Notes under the pieces: model-generated
The model's database searches: none
What the model saw: the letters and a program-made list of their open reading frames with translations, nothing else
What the model was told of the DNA's origin: nothing
Shown: positions 10,259 to 18,100 of the stretch, piece by piece
Position numbering within the stretch: position 1 is the stretch's first letter
Layout: each line of letters begins with the position of its first letter
Position numbers and translations under genes: made by a program
DNA from: an uncultured Duncaniella sp.
GTDB lineage: Bacteria > Bacteroidota > Bacteroidia > Bacteroidales > Muribaculaceae
DNA length: 49,750 bases
Assembly (NCBI GenBank): GCA_910587165.1
Contig: CAJUKP010000005.1
Span: 92,087-141,836 of the forward strand
Direction: 5' to 3'

Positions 10259-12469
10259 ATGAAATATCAACTTATTATCGCGATGGCGCTTCCGCTGTTG
10301 ACCGCAAGCGCCGCTGAGCTCCCGGTCTATCTCGACGAGAACGCCCCGATCGAACAGCGTGTGGAGGACGCGCTCTCACGCATGACCCTCCGCGAGAAAG
10401 TGGCCATGTGTCACGCCGAAGGCAAATTCGCATCACCGGGTGTGGCCCGGCTCGGCATTCCCGACCTGTGGATGAGCGACGGCCCCCACGGAGTGCGCGC
10501 GGAAATCAATTGGAACGACTGGGGTTATGCCGGACGAACCAACGACTCCATCACCGCGTTTCCGGCCCTGACAGCCCTGGCCGCGACATGGAACCCCGCT
10601 CTCTCCGAGGCATACGGCAACGCCCTGGCCGAGGAGGCACTCTACCGCGAGAAGGATGTGATGCTCGGACCGGGTGTCAACATCTACCGCACCCCGCTCA
10701 ACGGCCGTAATTTCGAGTATATGGGCGAGGACCCTTATCTGGCCGGCGAGCTTGTGGTGCCATACATCACCGGAATGCAGGACAACGGTGTCGCCGCCTG
10801 TGTGAAACACTATGCCCTCAACAATCAGGAGCTGTGGCGCGGCCACATCAATGTGGAGCTTTCGGACCGCGCGCTCCACGAGATATATCTTCCGGCGTTC
10901 AAGCGCGCCGTTGAAGACGGTAAGTCATGGTCGATCATGGGCGCCTACAACAAGGTGCGCGGCCAACACGCCTGCCACAACGAACTTCTGCTCAACAAAA
11001 TCCTCAAAGACGACTGGGGATTCGACGGAGTGGTCATAACCGACTGGGGTGGAGCCCACGACACCCGTGAGGCCGCTCTCTATGGCCTTGACCTCGAGAT
11101 GGGTTCCTTCACCAACGGTCTCACATCGGAGAGCGAATTCACCACCGATGACTACTATCTGGCCAATCCTTACCAGAAGATGCTCGAGAGCGGCGAGGTG
11201 CCGATGAGCACTCTCGACGACAAGGTGCGCCGCCTGCTGCGCCTCAACTTCCGCACCGCCATGAACCGGCGCAAGCCCTACGGATCGGTGGCAACCCCGG
11301 CCCACTATGCCGTGGCTGAAGAGATAGGCAACGAAGGTATCGTGCTTCTGAAAAACGCACCCTCCACACCCAAGGGACAGCCCCTGCTGCCCATCGACCC
11401 CTCGCGATACGGGAAAATACTTGTGGTGGGCGATAACGCCACACGCAATCTCATGGCCGGCGGCGGCTCATCGGAGCTCAAGCCCAAGGACATCGTGACA
11501 CCTCTTGCAGGACTCGAGACACTCTGGCCCGGAAAAGTCGAATATGCCCGGGGGTATATGGCCGGCCGCCCAATGTATGGCCACGCCGACGTGATTCCGG
11601 CCCATGTCGAGGACTCGCTGCGCCGCCAGGCCGTGGATATGGCCCGCGAAGCCGGACTCGTCATTTTTGTCGGTGGTCTCAACAAGAACCACTTCCAGGA
11701 TTGCGAGGGTGGCGACCGCCAGGAGTTCGCGCTCCCGTTCGGACAGCCCAAGCTCATCGAGGAACTGCGCGCCGTCAACCCCAACCTCGTCGTGGTGCTT
11801 CTGACGGGCAATGCCGTCGAGATGCCCTGGGCCGACAAAGTCCCTGCCATAGTTCAGGCTTGGTATCTGGGCTCGATGGCCGGAAAATCGGTCGCGAATG
11901 TGCTGTCAGGCAGTGTCAATCCATCCGGCAAGCTCCCCTTCTCATTTCCCCGCCGTCTGGAAGACAACGCCGCCCACCACTTCGGCACCCTCTCCTATCC
12001 CGGCGACTCCATCAACCAGGAATATAAGGAAGATATCCTTGTGGGCTACCGCTGGCACGACACAAAGAAGATCCCGGCTCTCTACCCCTTCGGACACGGT
12101 CTGAGCTACACGACTTTTGAATATGGCAAACCTGTGGCCTCGGCCCGCAGCATGACCGCCGATGGCTCAATCACCGTCAGAGTGCCGGTCACCAACACCG
12201 GCTCACGCGACGGCAAGGAAACAGTGCAGTTCTATATCGGCGACGACAAGGCCTCCGTGATCCGTCCGGTCAAGGAGCTCAAAGGCTTCGACAAACTCAG
12301 CATAGCACCCGGCGCCACAGTCGAAGCCACATTCACCATCACACCTGATGCGCTGAAATTCTACGATCCCGCATCTGCATCATGGGTGGCTGAACCCGGC
12401 AAATTCAAGCTATACATCGGATCATCATCCACCGATATCCGCGCCACCCTACCCTTCGAATTGAAATAG
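10259..12469 (+). CDS. GH3 family beta-glucosidase-type enzyme
   Basis: This 736-residue family 3 hydrolase has a cleavable signal peptide ending near TASA. The N-terminal barrel contains the DGPHGVR region, the KHYALNNQE motif and the nucleophile Asp262 in VVITDWGG. The second domain has the GGGSSELKP and GGLNKNHFQDCEG region, where the acid/base would be sought. A fibronectin type III-like domain closes the protein after YPFGHGLSYT (from about residue 620). Only three bases separate it from the GH2 stop codon. With GH31 and GH2 upstream, the likely role is removal of beta-linked glucose from the backbone of trimmed oligosaccharides; beta-xylosidase activity is an alternative within GH3. Confidence 0.92.
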   Translation: MKYQLIIAMALPLLTASAAELPVYLDENAPIEQRVEDALSRMTLREKVAMCHAEGKFASPGVARLGIPDLWMSDGPHGVRAEINWNDWGYAGRTNDSITAFPALTALAATWNPALSEAYGNALAEEALYREKDVMLGPGVNIYRTPLNGRNFEYMGEDPYLAGELVVPYITGMQDNGVAACVKHYALNNQELWRGHINVELSDRALHEIYLPAFKRAVEDGKSWSIMGAYNKVRGQHACHNELLLNKILKDDWGFDGVVITDWGGAHDTREAALYGLDLEMGSFTNGLTSESEFTTDDYYLANPYQKMLESGEVPMSTLDDKVRRLLRLNFRTAMNRRKPYGSVATPAHYAVAEEIGNEGIVLLKNAPSTPKGQPLLPIDPSRYGKILVVGDNATRNLMAGGGSSELKPKDIVTPLAGLETLWPGKVEYARGYMAGRPMYGHADVIPAHVEDSLRRQAVDMAREAGLVIFVGGLNKNHFQDCEGGDRQEFALPFGQPKLIEELRAVNPNLVVVLLTGNAVEMPWADKVPAIVQAWYLGSMAGKSVANVLSGSVNPSGKLPFSFPRRLEDNAAHHFGTLSYPGDSINQEYKEDILVGYRWHDTKKIPALYPFGHGLSYTTFEYGKPVASARSMTADGSITVRVPVTNTGSRDGKETVQFYIGDDKASVIRPVKELKGFDKLSIAPGATVEATFTITPDALKFYDPASASWVAEPGKFKLYIGSSSTDIRATLPFELK

Positions 12470-12486
12470 TATCGGAAAAGACCACA

Positions 12487-12533
12487 CCCCCGCGGACAAT
12501 CTTTTTATAATCAGACTGTCCGCGGGGGTTAGT
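12487..12533 (+). terminator. Strong hairpin after the GH operon
   Basis: CCCCCGCGGACA at 12487-12498 pairs fully with TGTCCGCGGGGG at 12517-12528. The run of T after the stem is poor, but stem strength and position after the GH3 stop codon support a terminator. Confidence 0.6.
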
Positions 12534-12638
12534 TTATACATAGGCCACCAAGAATATATCAATGCAACCGGTCATTTATGTCCTTTCACCGTAATTAAAA
12601 CTATTATAGAAAGAACAATGAAGTATTGTCAGCTTTAA

Positions 12639-12670
12639 TTTGAATATTCTAAACATTTTTCCTATTTTTG
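12639..12670 (+). promoter_or_regulatory. Promoter of the first TonB-C-like gene
   Basis: TTTG (12639-12642), 20 bases, then TATTTTTG (12663-12670) match the Bacteroidetes consensus. The start codon at 12748 lies 78 bases further on. The rest of the gap from 12534 is AT-rich and shows no gene. Confidence 0.65.
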
Positions 12671-12747
12671 GCAAAAATTATAATATCATGGAGACTTACT
12701 TCTGAGATAACAGTTCATGAATAGTCCATCAAAACCGGTTTTTAACA

Positions 12748-13491
12748 ATGAGAAGGCTATCCGCATTAATCATATCTCTTATCTATATCTTTTTTTGTCA
12801 GGCGCAGACAACTTTCAATGCAGAGGCTGTCAACATCTCGTCAGAGATTAAAAGGATTGAAAAAGAAAGATCCCGAATACTCAAAAAAAACGAGAAGCAA
12901 AAGTTGTCTGCAAAAAAGAGCATGATAAAGATGAAACATATTGCTGACAGTACTTCATACGCGGATTACATGATTGAACTTGGTCAGGTCACAGCCTACG
13001 CTGAAAAAATGTGGCCATCATTCGAGGTATATCCAAATCTCAAAGCCGCTAAAAAAGCCTTCAAGGAACTATACTTTTCCGGAGGATACACACGTGTAAA
13101 ATCCAATCTACGCAGCAACTTCAAACAGCCGGAACATCTTGGCTCTTATTTCAGCATAGGCACTTGGGGCTATATCACTATCCGTCTGCTTGTTGATCAG
13201 GAAGGAAATATTATCCGGACCAAAATGAAGACTCGCATCGCACCAGATATTGATGAGAAGGTAGAACTCGCAGTGCTCGGTCTTCCGCAACTGTATCCCG
13301 GAGAATTCGGAGGAAAGAAATATCCGTCAGCAGGAACTCTGGTCATTGAATATGAAATTAATAACGTAAGTGACAGTTACAAATTAAGACTCCGGCGTAA
13401 AGGAGTGGACACGGGTGGCTGGGGAAATTACTTCATGCTTCTGAAAGACTATTACATAACATGGAGTCCTGCTATCACTCCTATGCTATAG
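12748..13491 (+). CDS. Secreted protein with TonB C-terminal-like domain, copy 1
   Basis: This 247-residue exported protein has a signal peptide ending near FCQAQ. A charged, probably helical region (about 30-65, rich in Lys and Glu) precedes a domain that reads like TonB-C: a strand such as GYITIRLLVDQEGNI, a DIDEKVELAVLGLP helix and a closing GTLVIEYEI strand (about residues 145-210). Unlike true TonB it has no membrane anchor and no Pro-rich spacer. It is clearly paralogous to the next gene and ends in nearly the same sequence (ITWSPAITPML). Its DNA looks richer in A and T than the neighbours. Function is unknown; the resemblance to TonB is of fold only. Confidence 0.75.
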   Translation: MRRLSALIISLIYIFFCQAQTTFNAEAVNISSEIKRIEKERSRILKKNEKQKLSAKKSMIKMKHIADSTSYADYMIELGQVTAYAEKMWPSFEVYPNLKAAKKAFKELYFSGGYTRVKSNLRSNFKQPEHLGSYFSIGTWGYITIRLLVDQEGNIIRTKMKTRIAPDIDEKVELAVLGLPQLYPGEFGGKKYPSAGTLVIEYEINNVSDSYKLRLRRKGVDTGGWGNYFMLLKDYYITWSPAITPML

Positions 13492-13533
13492 AGACATCCC
13501 ATACCATTACATCGGGAGATTTCACTTCGCCAG

Positions 13534-13565
13534 TTTGCATTTCCTGACAGTATTGATTATATTTG
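13534..13565 (+). promoter_or_regulatory. Promoter of the second TonB-C-like gene
   Basis: TTTG (13534-13537), 20 bases, TATATTTG (13558-13565). It places transcription start near 13572 and so excludes an open in-frame start at 13535 in favour of the ATG at 13595. Confidence 0.65.
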
Positions 13566-13594
13566 CAGTCCCATTCAAACTATCAATCATCACC

Positions 13595-14356
13595 ATGAAA
13601 TCCTCACTGTTTTCTCTTGTTCTTGTGATAACGCTTATCCTGCTGCCGGGACTACCCTCATACGCACAGACCACAATAGGAGCTCAGGAAAATGATGTCC
13701 GGTCAGAAATCTCACGCATAATAGCGAAAAAGGAGCTTCGAGAGAGACTCAGGGACAATAAACGCATGAAGATGTCGACAAAGGGCCGGATAAAGAAGCT
13801 CAAGAAACTTGCCGACAGCACCGCCTATGCCGACTATATGGTGGAATTGGGACAGGTCACGGCCTATGCGGAAAAGGGATGGCCACGGTTTGAGGTCTAT
13901 CCGAGCCTGATGGAAGCAAAGAAGGCATTCAAGGAACCATATTTCACAGGCGGATATTACAGGATCAGAAACAACCTTACATCCAGGTTCAGACAGCCTG
14001 ACGATATGCTGAATTTCATGAGCATAAGCTCATGGGGGTACTTTACCGTGAAGTTTCTCGTGGACGAGAACGGGAATATACTGCGCTCGAAGAACAAGAC
14101 AAGCCTGTCGCCTGATATAGACGAGGAGATTGCCAATGTGGTCCGGGGTCTTCCCCCTCTCCATCCGGCTGAGTTCGGCAAAAAGAAATATCCTTCCACC
14201 GGAACCATGGTGATAGAATACGAGATAGAGGAACTGACCGAAGATGATGTCAGGAGGTACCGCAGAAAAGGTGTGGACTATGGCGATGGATCCTTCTTCT
14301 TCAAGATCATCGACTACCACATCACATGGACACCGGCAATAACGCCTATGCTGTAG
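13595..14356 (+). CDS. Secreted protein with TonB C-terminal-like domain, copy 2
   Basis: This 253-residue paralogue of the preceding gene has the same plan: signal peptide ending near PSYAQ, a basic helical stretch, the shared block DSTAYADYMVELGQVTAYAE, a TonB-C-like domain (YFTVKFLVDENGNI, DIDEEIANVVRGLP, GTMVIEYEIEE), and the conserved tail ITWTPAITPML. Identity to copy 1 is roughly 60 per cent over the mature region by eye. The start at 13595 is chosen because a complete promoter ends at 13565 and a signal peptide follows directly. It has its own promoter, so the two copies can be regulated separately. Function is unknown. Confidence 0.75.
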   Translation: MKSSLFSLVLVITLILLPGLPSYAQTTIGAQENDVRSEISRIIAKKELRERLRDNKRMKMSTKGRIKKLKKLADSTAYADYMVELGQVTAYAEKGWPRFEVYPSLMEAKKAFKEPYFTGGYYRIRNNLTSRFRQPDDMLNFMSISSWGYFTVKFLVDENGNILRSKNKTSLSPDIDEEIANVVRGLPPLHPAEFGKKKYPSTGTMVIEYEIEELTEDDVRRYRRKGVDYGDGSFFFKIIDYHITWTPAITPML

Positions 14357-14381
14357 CGGCCGATTGAAAAAAAGCAGACAT

Positions 14382-14415
14382 TTTGCGTGAATATCGGTAA
14401 ATTTGTATAAATTTG
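14382..14415 (+). promoter_or_regulatory. Promoter of the modular secreted protein
   Basis: TTTG (14382-14385), 22 bases, TAAATTTG (14408-14415). A second TAAATTTG lies at 14398-14405 but is too close to the -33 box. The ATG at 14482 follows after 66 bases. Confidence 0.5.
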
Positions 14416-14481
14416 CAATTAGATTTCATAATCAAACAACCTATTTGCAACAAAACCCAATCATTCACCAAACAACACATT

Positions 14482-16773
14482 ATGTCTAAACATCTACTTT
14501 TGTCTGCTTTTGCATATCTGACGATGTCGACGGCATTCGCCCAGAGCGGGCTCGTGCTCGAGGATATGTCTCCGGCGCCCGAGTCGACCGTCAAGTCCTT
14601 TTCCAAAGTGACCCTCACATTCAAACTCTCCAACGGAGAGAATATGGTGCAGGGCGTACCTGAAAAGATTGCCGACGCCACTATATGCAAGGATGGCGGC
14701 ACAGCCGTGCAGGCCACAGAATGGCAGATGGTCGAGGCCTGGCCCATGAATCAGGTGGATCTCATCTTCCCCACCCAGACCGAGGCCGGCAACTACACCA
14801 TGACGATTCCGGCAGGTGTAGTGGGCGAATATGCCTGGAACGATGCCGCCGGCGACTTCGCCATTGTCGACGGTATGATCAACGAGCCCATCTCTGCAAG
14901 CTATACGGTGGATCCCGCCGCAGCCGGCATACTTGACAACTACCGCCTCACCCCCGCCAGCGGCGAGACAGTGGGCAACCTTTCGGAGATCTCGCTCATT
15001 TTCCCCGAGGCCCCATACGATATGGAGGTTGACGAGAGCAAATCGGTGACACTCTCGAACGGCACAAAGACCATCAGCGGCGAGATCGGCGGCTGGGGCA
15101 ACGAACGTTCAATAATGTTCAGCGAGGCTGTGTCGGCCGATGGCGAGTGGACTCTCGTTGTCGAGGCCGGAGCGTTCAGCGCATCAGGCGAGACCAGTCC
15201 CGAGATCACCGCCGTCTATACCGTGAACACACAGATGGCTCTCGAATATACCGTCTCACCCGCCAACGGAACCACTCAGGAACTTCCCGACGGCCATGCC
15301 ATCACCGTGACATTTGATTTCGCCAACGCCACAACCGTTGACTATGAGCCTTGGGAAGACGGCAGTTCCACCGGCGGCGACACAGCAGGATTCCGTGTGA
15401 CCTACGGAGGTGTCAGTGTGCCCCGCGTGAAGAATGCCATGACCGAATATGGCTACCAGACCGTAGACAACTGGGGTGATCCCGTATTCATGATCCGCCT
15501 GAGCCCAGAAGTGTTCAATGTCAACGGCAAGCTCGAGATCGAAGCTGACAAGGGTGCATTCACCGTCGATGGCCTTCCCTCACCCGAGATCAGCTATTCG
15601 CTCAATTTCGGAAAGAACAAGAATTACGAATACACCCTGTCGCCCTCCAACGACACCGCGCTCGACCAGCTCGGCACATTCACCATTGAATTCCCGACCG
15701 CCGAGACTGCAAAATATGTTGAAGGTGCATATATCGTGCTCCGGGGCACCCGCAGCTATCAGATCTATGAAGTGGAGGAAGTCAAGGATGCCGCCCATCC
15801 CACATTCACCATCAACTTCGACCCCGCACCGTCGTCAGAAATCGGTGGCAGCTATGAGCTTATGATCGACAAGGGCGCATTCATCCTCGACAATTCATAT
15901 CAGAGCCCGATGATCAAACGCACATACAAGCTCAACCGCACATCGGAGATAGACATGACCTGCACTCCCTCGCCCACAGAAGGCAGAGTGTTGGCCGGCG
16001 AATACGGCACATACGTGGCATTCGTGTTCAGCGAGGATGAGACTGTCTACTATAGCTCTCTCTCATCCATCGAGGTGCTCTTCGACGGCGAACCAATCCC
16101 GGCCGAATACCGCGAGGTGACATTCGCCGGAATGGACGGCAACAAACTGCTTATCAATATCTACGGAGACCAGAACCCGTTTGTAGGAAAAGAGGGCACA
16201 CTCAGCGTCACCATCCCCGCAGGAGTGTTCACTATCTCCGGACAGGAGTTCGAGGGCATCACCCATACATGGGAGGTTGTCAAGCCCAAGGAATACACCT
16301 GGTATACCATCCCCGCTGACGGTGAAACCGTCAATACACTCGACGAAGTGACAATAGTGTTCGAGAATGCCGAGACAGCCGGTTTCGAGGCCATCAGCAA
16401 TGTCAACCTCCGCGCCACCGATTACAGCAGCTACTTCAACGCCACTGCATTTGAGGCGACAACTGTAGAAGGACATCCCGCCTACAAGTTCACATTCGAT
16501 CCCGCACCCGAGAAAGCCGGTGACTACATCCTGCTCATCAACTACGGAGCCTTCCTGCTCGACCGCGCTCAGGAAACACCCAACATCGAGGTGACATTCA
16601 AGTTCGATCCCACAACCGTAGGCATCAACGGTATCGCCACTGACAACGATGGCCTCTACACCGTGGTGAGCCTCGAGGGACGCACCGTGCTCCGCAATGC
16701 CACCGCCGACCGTGTGAAGTCTCTCCCCATGGGCTTCTACATCATCAACGGCAAGAAGACCGTGATCCGGTAA
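14482..16773 (+). CDS. Secreted protein of six Ig-like modules with a C-terminal sorting-like tail
   Basis: This exported protein of about 763 residues has a signal peptide ending in AFAQ. Six modules of roughly 110-125 residues follow, each opening with a variant of Y-x-x-x-P-x-x-x-x-x-x followed by a strand such as VTLTFKL, ISLIFPEA, ITVTFDFAN, FTIEFPTAE, VAFVFSEDE or VTIVFENAE, and each carrying a GAF or GVF motif late in the module. The last 45 residues (from VGINGIA to YIINGKKTVIR) resemble the type A tails of Bacteroidetes secreted proteins. An open in-frame extension upstream to 14413 overlaps the promoter and lacks a signal peptide, so the ATG at 14482 is preferred. The role is unknown; an adhesive or glycan-binding surface protein is a reasonable guess. 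Confidence 0.75.
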   Translation: MSKHLLLSAFAYLTMSTAFAQSGLVLEDMSPAPESTVKSFSKVTLTFKLSNGENMVQGVPEKIADATICKDGGTAVQATEWQMVEAWPMNQVDLIFPTQTEAGNYTMTIPAGVVGEYAWNDAAGDFAIVDGMINEPISASYTVDPAAAGILDNYRLTPASGETVGNLSEISLIFPEAPYDMEVDESKSVTLSNGTKTISGEIGGWGNERSIMFSEAVSADGEWTLVVEAGAFSASGETSPEITAVYTVNTQMALEYTVSPANGTTQELPDGHAITVTFDFANATTVDYEPWEDGSSTGGDTAGFRVTYGGVSVPRVKNAMTEYGYQTVDNWGDPVFMIRLSPEVFNVNGKLEIEADKGAFTVDGLPSPEISYSLNFGKNKNYEYTLSPSNDTALDQLGTFTIEFPTAETAKYVEGAYIVLRGTRSYQIYEVEEVKDAAHPTFTINFDPAPSSEIGGSYELMIDKGAFILDNSYQSPMIKRTYKLNRTSEIDMTCTPSPTEGRVLAGEYGTYVAFVFSEDETVYYSSLSSIEVLFDGEPIPAEYREVTFAGMDGNKLLINIYGDQNPFVGKEGTLSVTIPAGVFTISGQEFEGITHTWEVVKPKEYTWYTIPADGETVNTLDEVTIVFENAETAGFEAISNVNLRATDYSSYFNATAFEATTVEGHPAYKFTFDPAPEKAGDYILLINYGAFLLDRAQETPNIEVTFKFDPTTVGINGIATDNDGLYTVVSLEGRTVLRNATADRVKSLPMGFYIINGKKTVIR

Positions 16774-16791
16774 TATACCGGAAGCACCCAA

Positions 16792-16807
16792 GGTGACCGA
16801 AGTCACC
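16792..16807 (+). terminator. Short perfect hairpin after the modular secreted protein
   Basis: GGTGAC-CGAA-GTCACC directly follows the stop codon. It lacks a T-run, so it may stabilise the 3' end rather than terminate. The larger inverted repeat at 16840-16898 follows. Confidence 0.35.
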
Positions 16808-16839
16808 GTCCGACCGAAAGGTTGAACAGAACATAAATG

Positions 16840-16898
16840 CATAGGGAACAGATTTCTTGATTTGTCCGATCAGACAAACGATAAATCTGTTTCCTATG
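16840..16898. repeat. Inverted repeat A, short member of an intergenic hairpin family
   Basis: Arms of 16 bases (16840-16855 and 16883-16898) pair with one G-U. Their inner part reads GAACAGATTT, matching the innermost unit of the longer repeats at 31741 and 33364. A second small stem (TTTGTC/GACAAA) lies inside. It sits between the convergent 14482 gene and the GNAT gene and is followed by TTTTT on the plus strand, so it could terminate either transcript. Confidence 0.6.
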
Positions 16899-16945
16899 TT
16901 TTTCATATACTCCCTACACTTCAACCCATAGTGGCCATCATGGAA

Positions 16946-17419
16946 TTACAGGTCCAGTTGGAATATTATCGAATCCCGATCGAGATAATCATATTCAATC
17001 GCCAATGCGGACTTGGATATCCGTCGGAATCCGGCACGCTCATAAAACGAGTGTGCTTTCTTCGCTACCGATGGAGTGTCAAGTATCATGTGCCTGAAGC
17101 CTTTAGCGTTGGCAAAATCAAGTAGTCGTGAATAAAGCGCAAGTCCTACTTTTTGTGAACGGTAATCAGCGCGGACAAAGAATTTCTTCATCACACTCCA
17201 TTCATCGTTGATTCTCATCAATGCGATTGTTCCTATAACGTGACCATTATCTATGGCAACCCAGAAATTTCCGCCTTGCTTCATATAGCAAGCTGGAATG
17301 TCAAGCAAGTCAGGTTGTCCTTCCAAAGGCATATTTATTTTAGCCTCATCATTCTGAATATGAAGAATGAGCTGGATCACTTCATCCTTATATTTGTCCC
17401 GGTATTGTATTATTTCCAT
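16946..17419 (-). CDS. GNAT family N-acetyltransferase
   Basis: A 157-residue acetyltransferase of the GNAT fold, using acetyl-CoA; the substrate cannot be told. The beta-4 strand (WSVMKKFFVRADY) leads into the acetyl-CoA loop RSQKVGLALY (about residues 87-96), followed by the usual SFYERAGFRR motif near the C-terminus. Full length for the family. It lies 35 bases downstream of a marR gene on the same strand, so it is probably the regulated target of that regulator. The pair looks lower in G+C than the genes on either side, which may indicate acquisition by transfer. Confidence 0.9.
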   Translation of the reverse strand: MEIIQYRDKYKDEVIQLILHIQNDEAKINMPLEGQPDLLDIPACYMKQGGNFWVAIDNGHVIGTIALMRINDEWSVMKKFFVRADYRSQKVGLALYSRLLDFANAKGFRHMILDTPSVAKKAHSFYERAGFRRISKSALAIEYDYLDRDSIIFQLDL

Positions 17420-17454
17420 ATCATACTTTTATTTTATCACTGAATATATCATAC

Positions 17455-17907
17455 TTACTTGGATGGTGAACATGATTGAGCCGAATCCGTGACTAATGAA
17501 CTTATCCCGTCCATGTGTGAAATCAAAGATGTAATTTGCGCCTCTGTAAGATGGCCGTATATCTCCTTTACTGATTGATCAGCCGATTTATCCAGCTCGT
17601 GATATATTGCTATTCCGGATTCTGTAAGTGATATTATCACCTTGCGGGCATCCCCCTTGCAAGTGGAACGACATATATAGCCCTGTCGTTCCAACTTTTT
17701 CAGCAACCGCGACAAATAACCCTTATCCATATTAAGTTCCTCCGAGATCTCGTTGGCACTTCTTTGCGGATGAAGGAATATATCTTGAATCACACGGATT
17801 TCAGGAAGCCCGAAACTACTACCCATATAATGCTTGTTCAAGACGCCTAACAATCTGGTATACTTGCGGTTAAAGGCTCTTATTATGTCTATCTGATTCT
17901 GTTTCAT
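17455..17907 (-). CDS. MarR family transcriptional regulator
   Basis: This 150-residue winged-helix repressor has the central recognition region SANEISEELNMDKGYLSRLL followed by KKLERQGYICR and the wing strand DARKVIISLTESG, as in MarR/SlyA. The ATG at 17907 (MKQNQID) is preferred to an open start 12 codons upstream because a TACCTTTG promoter box (17920-17913) lies between the two. A perfect 8-bp inverted repeat overlaps the promoter, indicating autoregulation. MarR proteins usually respond to small aromatic or oxidising ligands; the ligand here is unknown. The GNAT gene follows in the same operon. Confidence 0.92.
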   Translation of the reverse strand: MKQNQIDIIRAFNRKYTRLLGVLNKHYMGSSFGLPEIRVIQDIFLHPQRSANEISEELNMDKGYLSRLLKKLERQGYICRSTCKGDARKVIISLTESGIAIYHELDKSADQSVKEIYGHLTEAQITSLISHMDGISSLVTDSAQSCSPSK

Positions 17908-17912
17908 GGGTG

Positions 17913-17943
17913 CAAAGGTAATAATATTAGTTGACAAAATCAA
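17913..17943 (-). promoter_or_regulatory. Promoter of the marR-GNAT operon
   Basis: On the minus strand TTG (17943-17941), 20 bases, TACCTTTG (17920-17913). The ATG follows only five bases after the -7 box, so the transcript is leaderless or nearly so. Confidence 0.6.
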
Positions 17944-17947
17944 CTAA
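17927..17947. promoter_or_regulatory. Palindromic operator, probable MarR binding site
   Basis: TTAGTTGA-CAAAA-TCAACTAA is a perfect 8-bp inverted repeat with a five-base spacer. It covers the -33 box and part of the promoter spacer of the marR gene. Size, symmetry and position are those of an autoregulatory MarR operator. Confidence 0.7.
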
Positions 17948-18100
17948 TCAGCAATTTTTCCCACACCTGACCACACAGAGGAATCATCCTACGGGACAGT
18001 TCCATGAATTCCTCTAACTTATTTTAAGTCTCCACTCTGAGGGGTTGTGAGGTTTTTTTGTTAATTTTGCAGATTGAAAACACTTTAAGCAAATAATTTC

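Noticed and set aside
12534..12747. tRNA or small RNA gene in the AT-rich gap
   Set aside because: No cloverleaf, TTCGA-type loop or terminator; only a promoter for the next gene is visible.
16862..17125. Open frame on the plus strand opposite the GNAT gene
   Set aside because: It overlaps the inverted repeat and the acetyltransferase gene, which has clear family motifs on the other strand.
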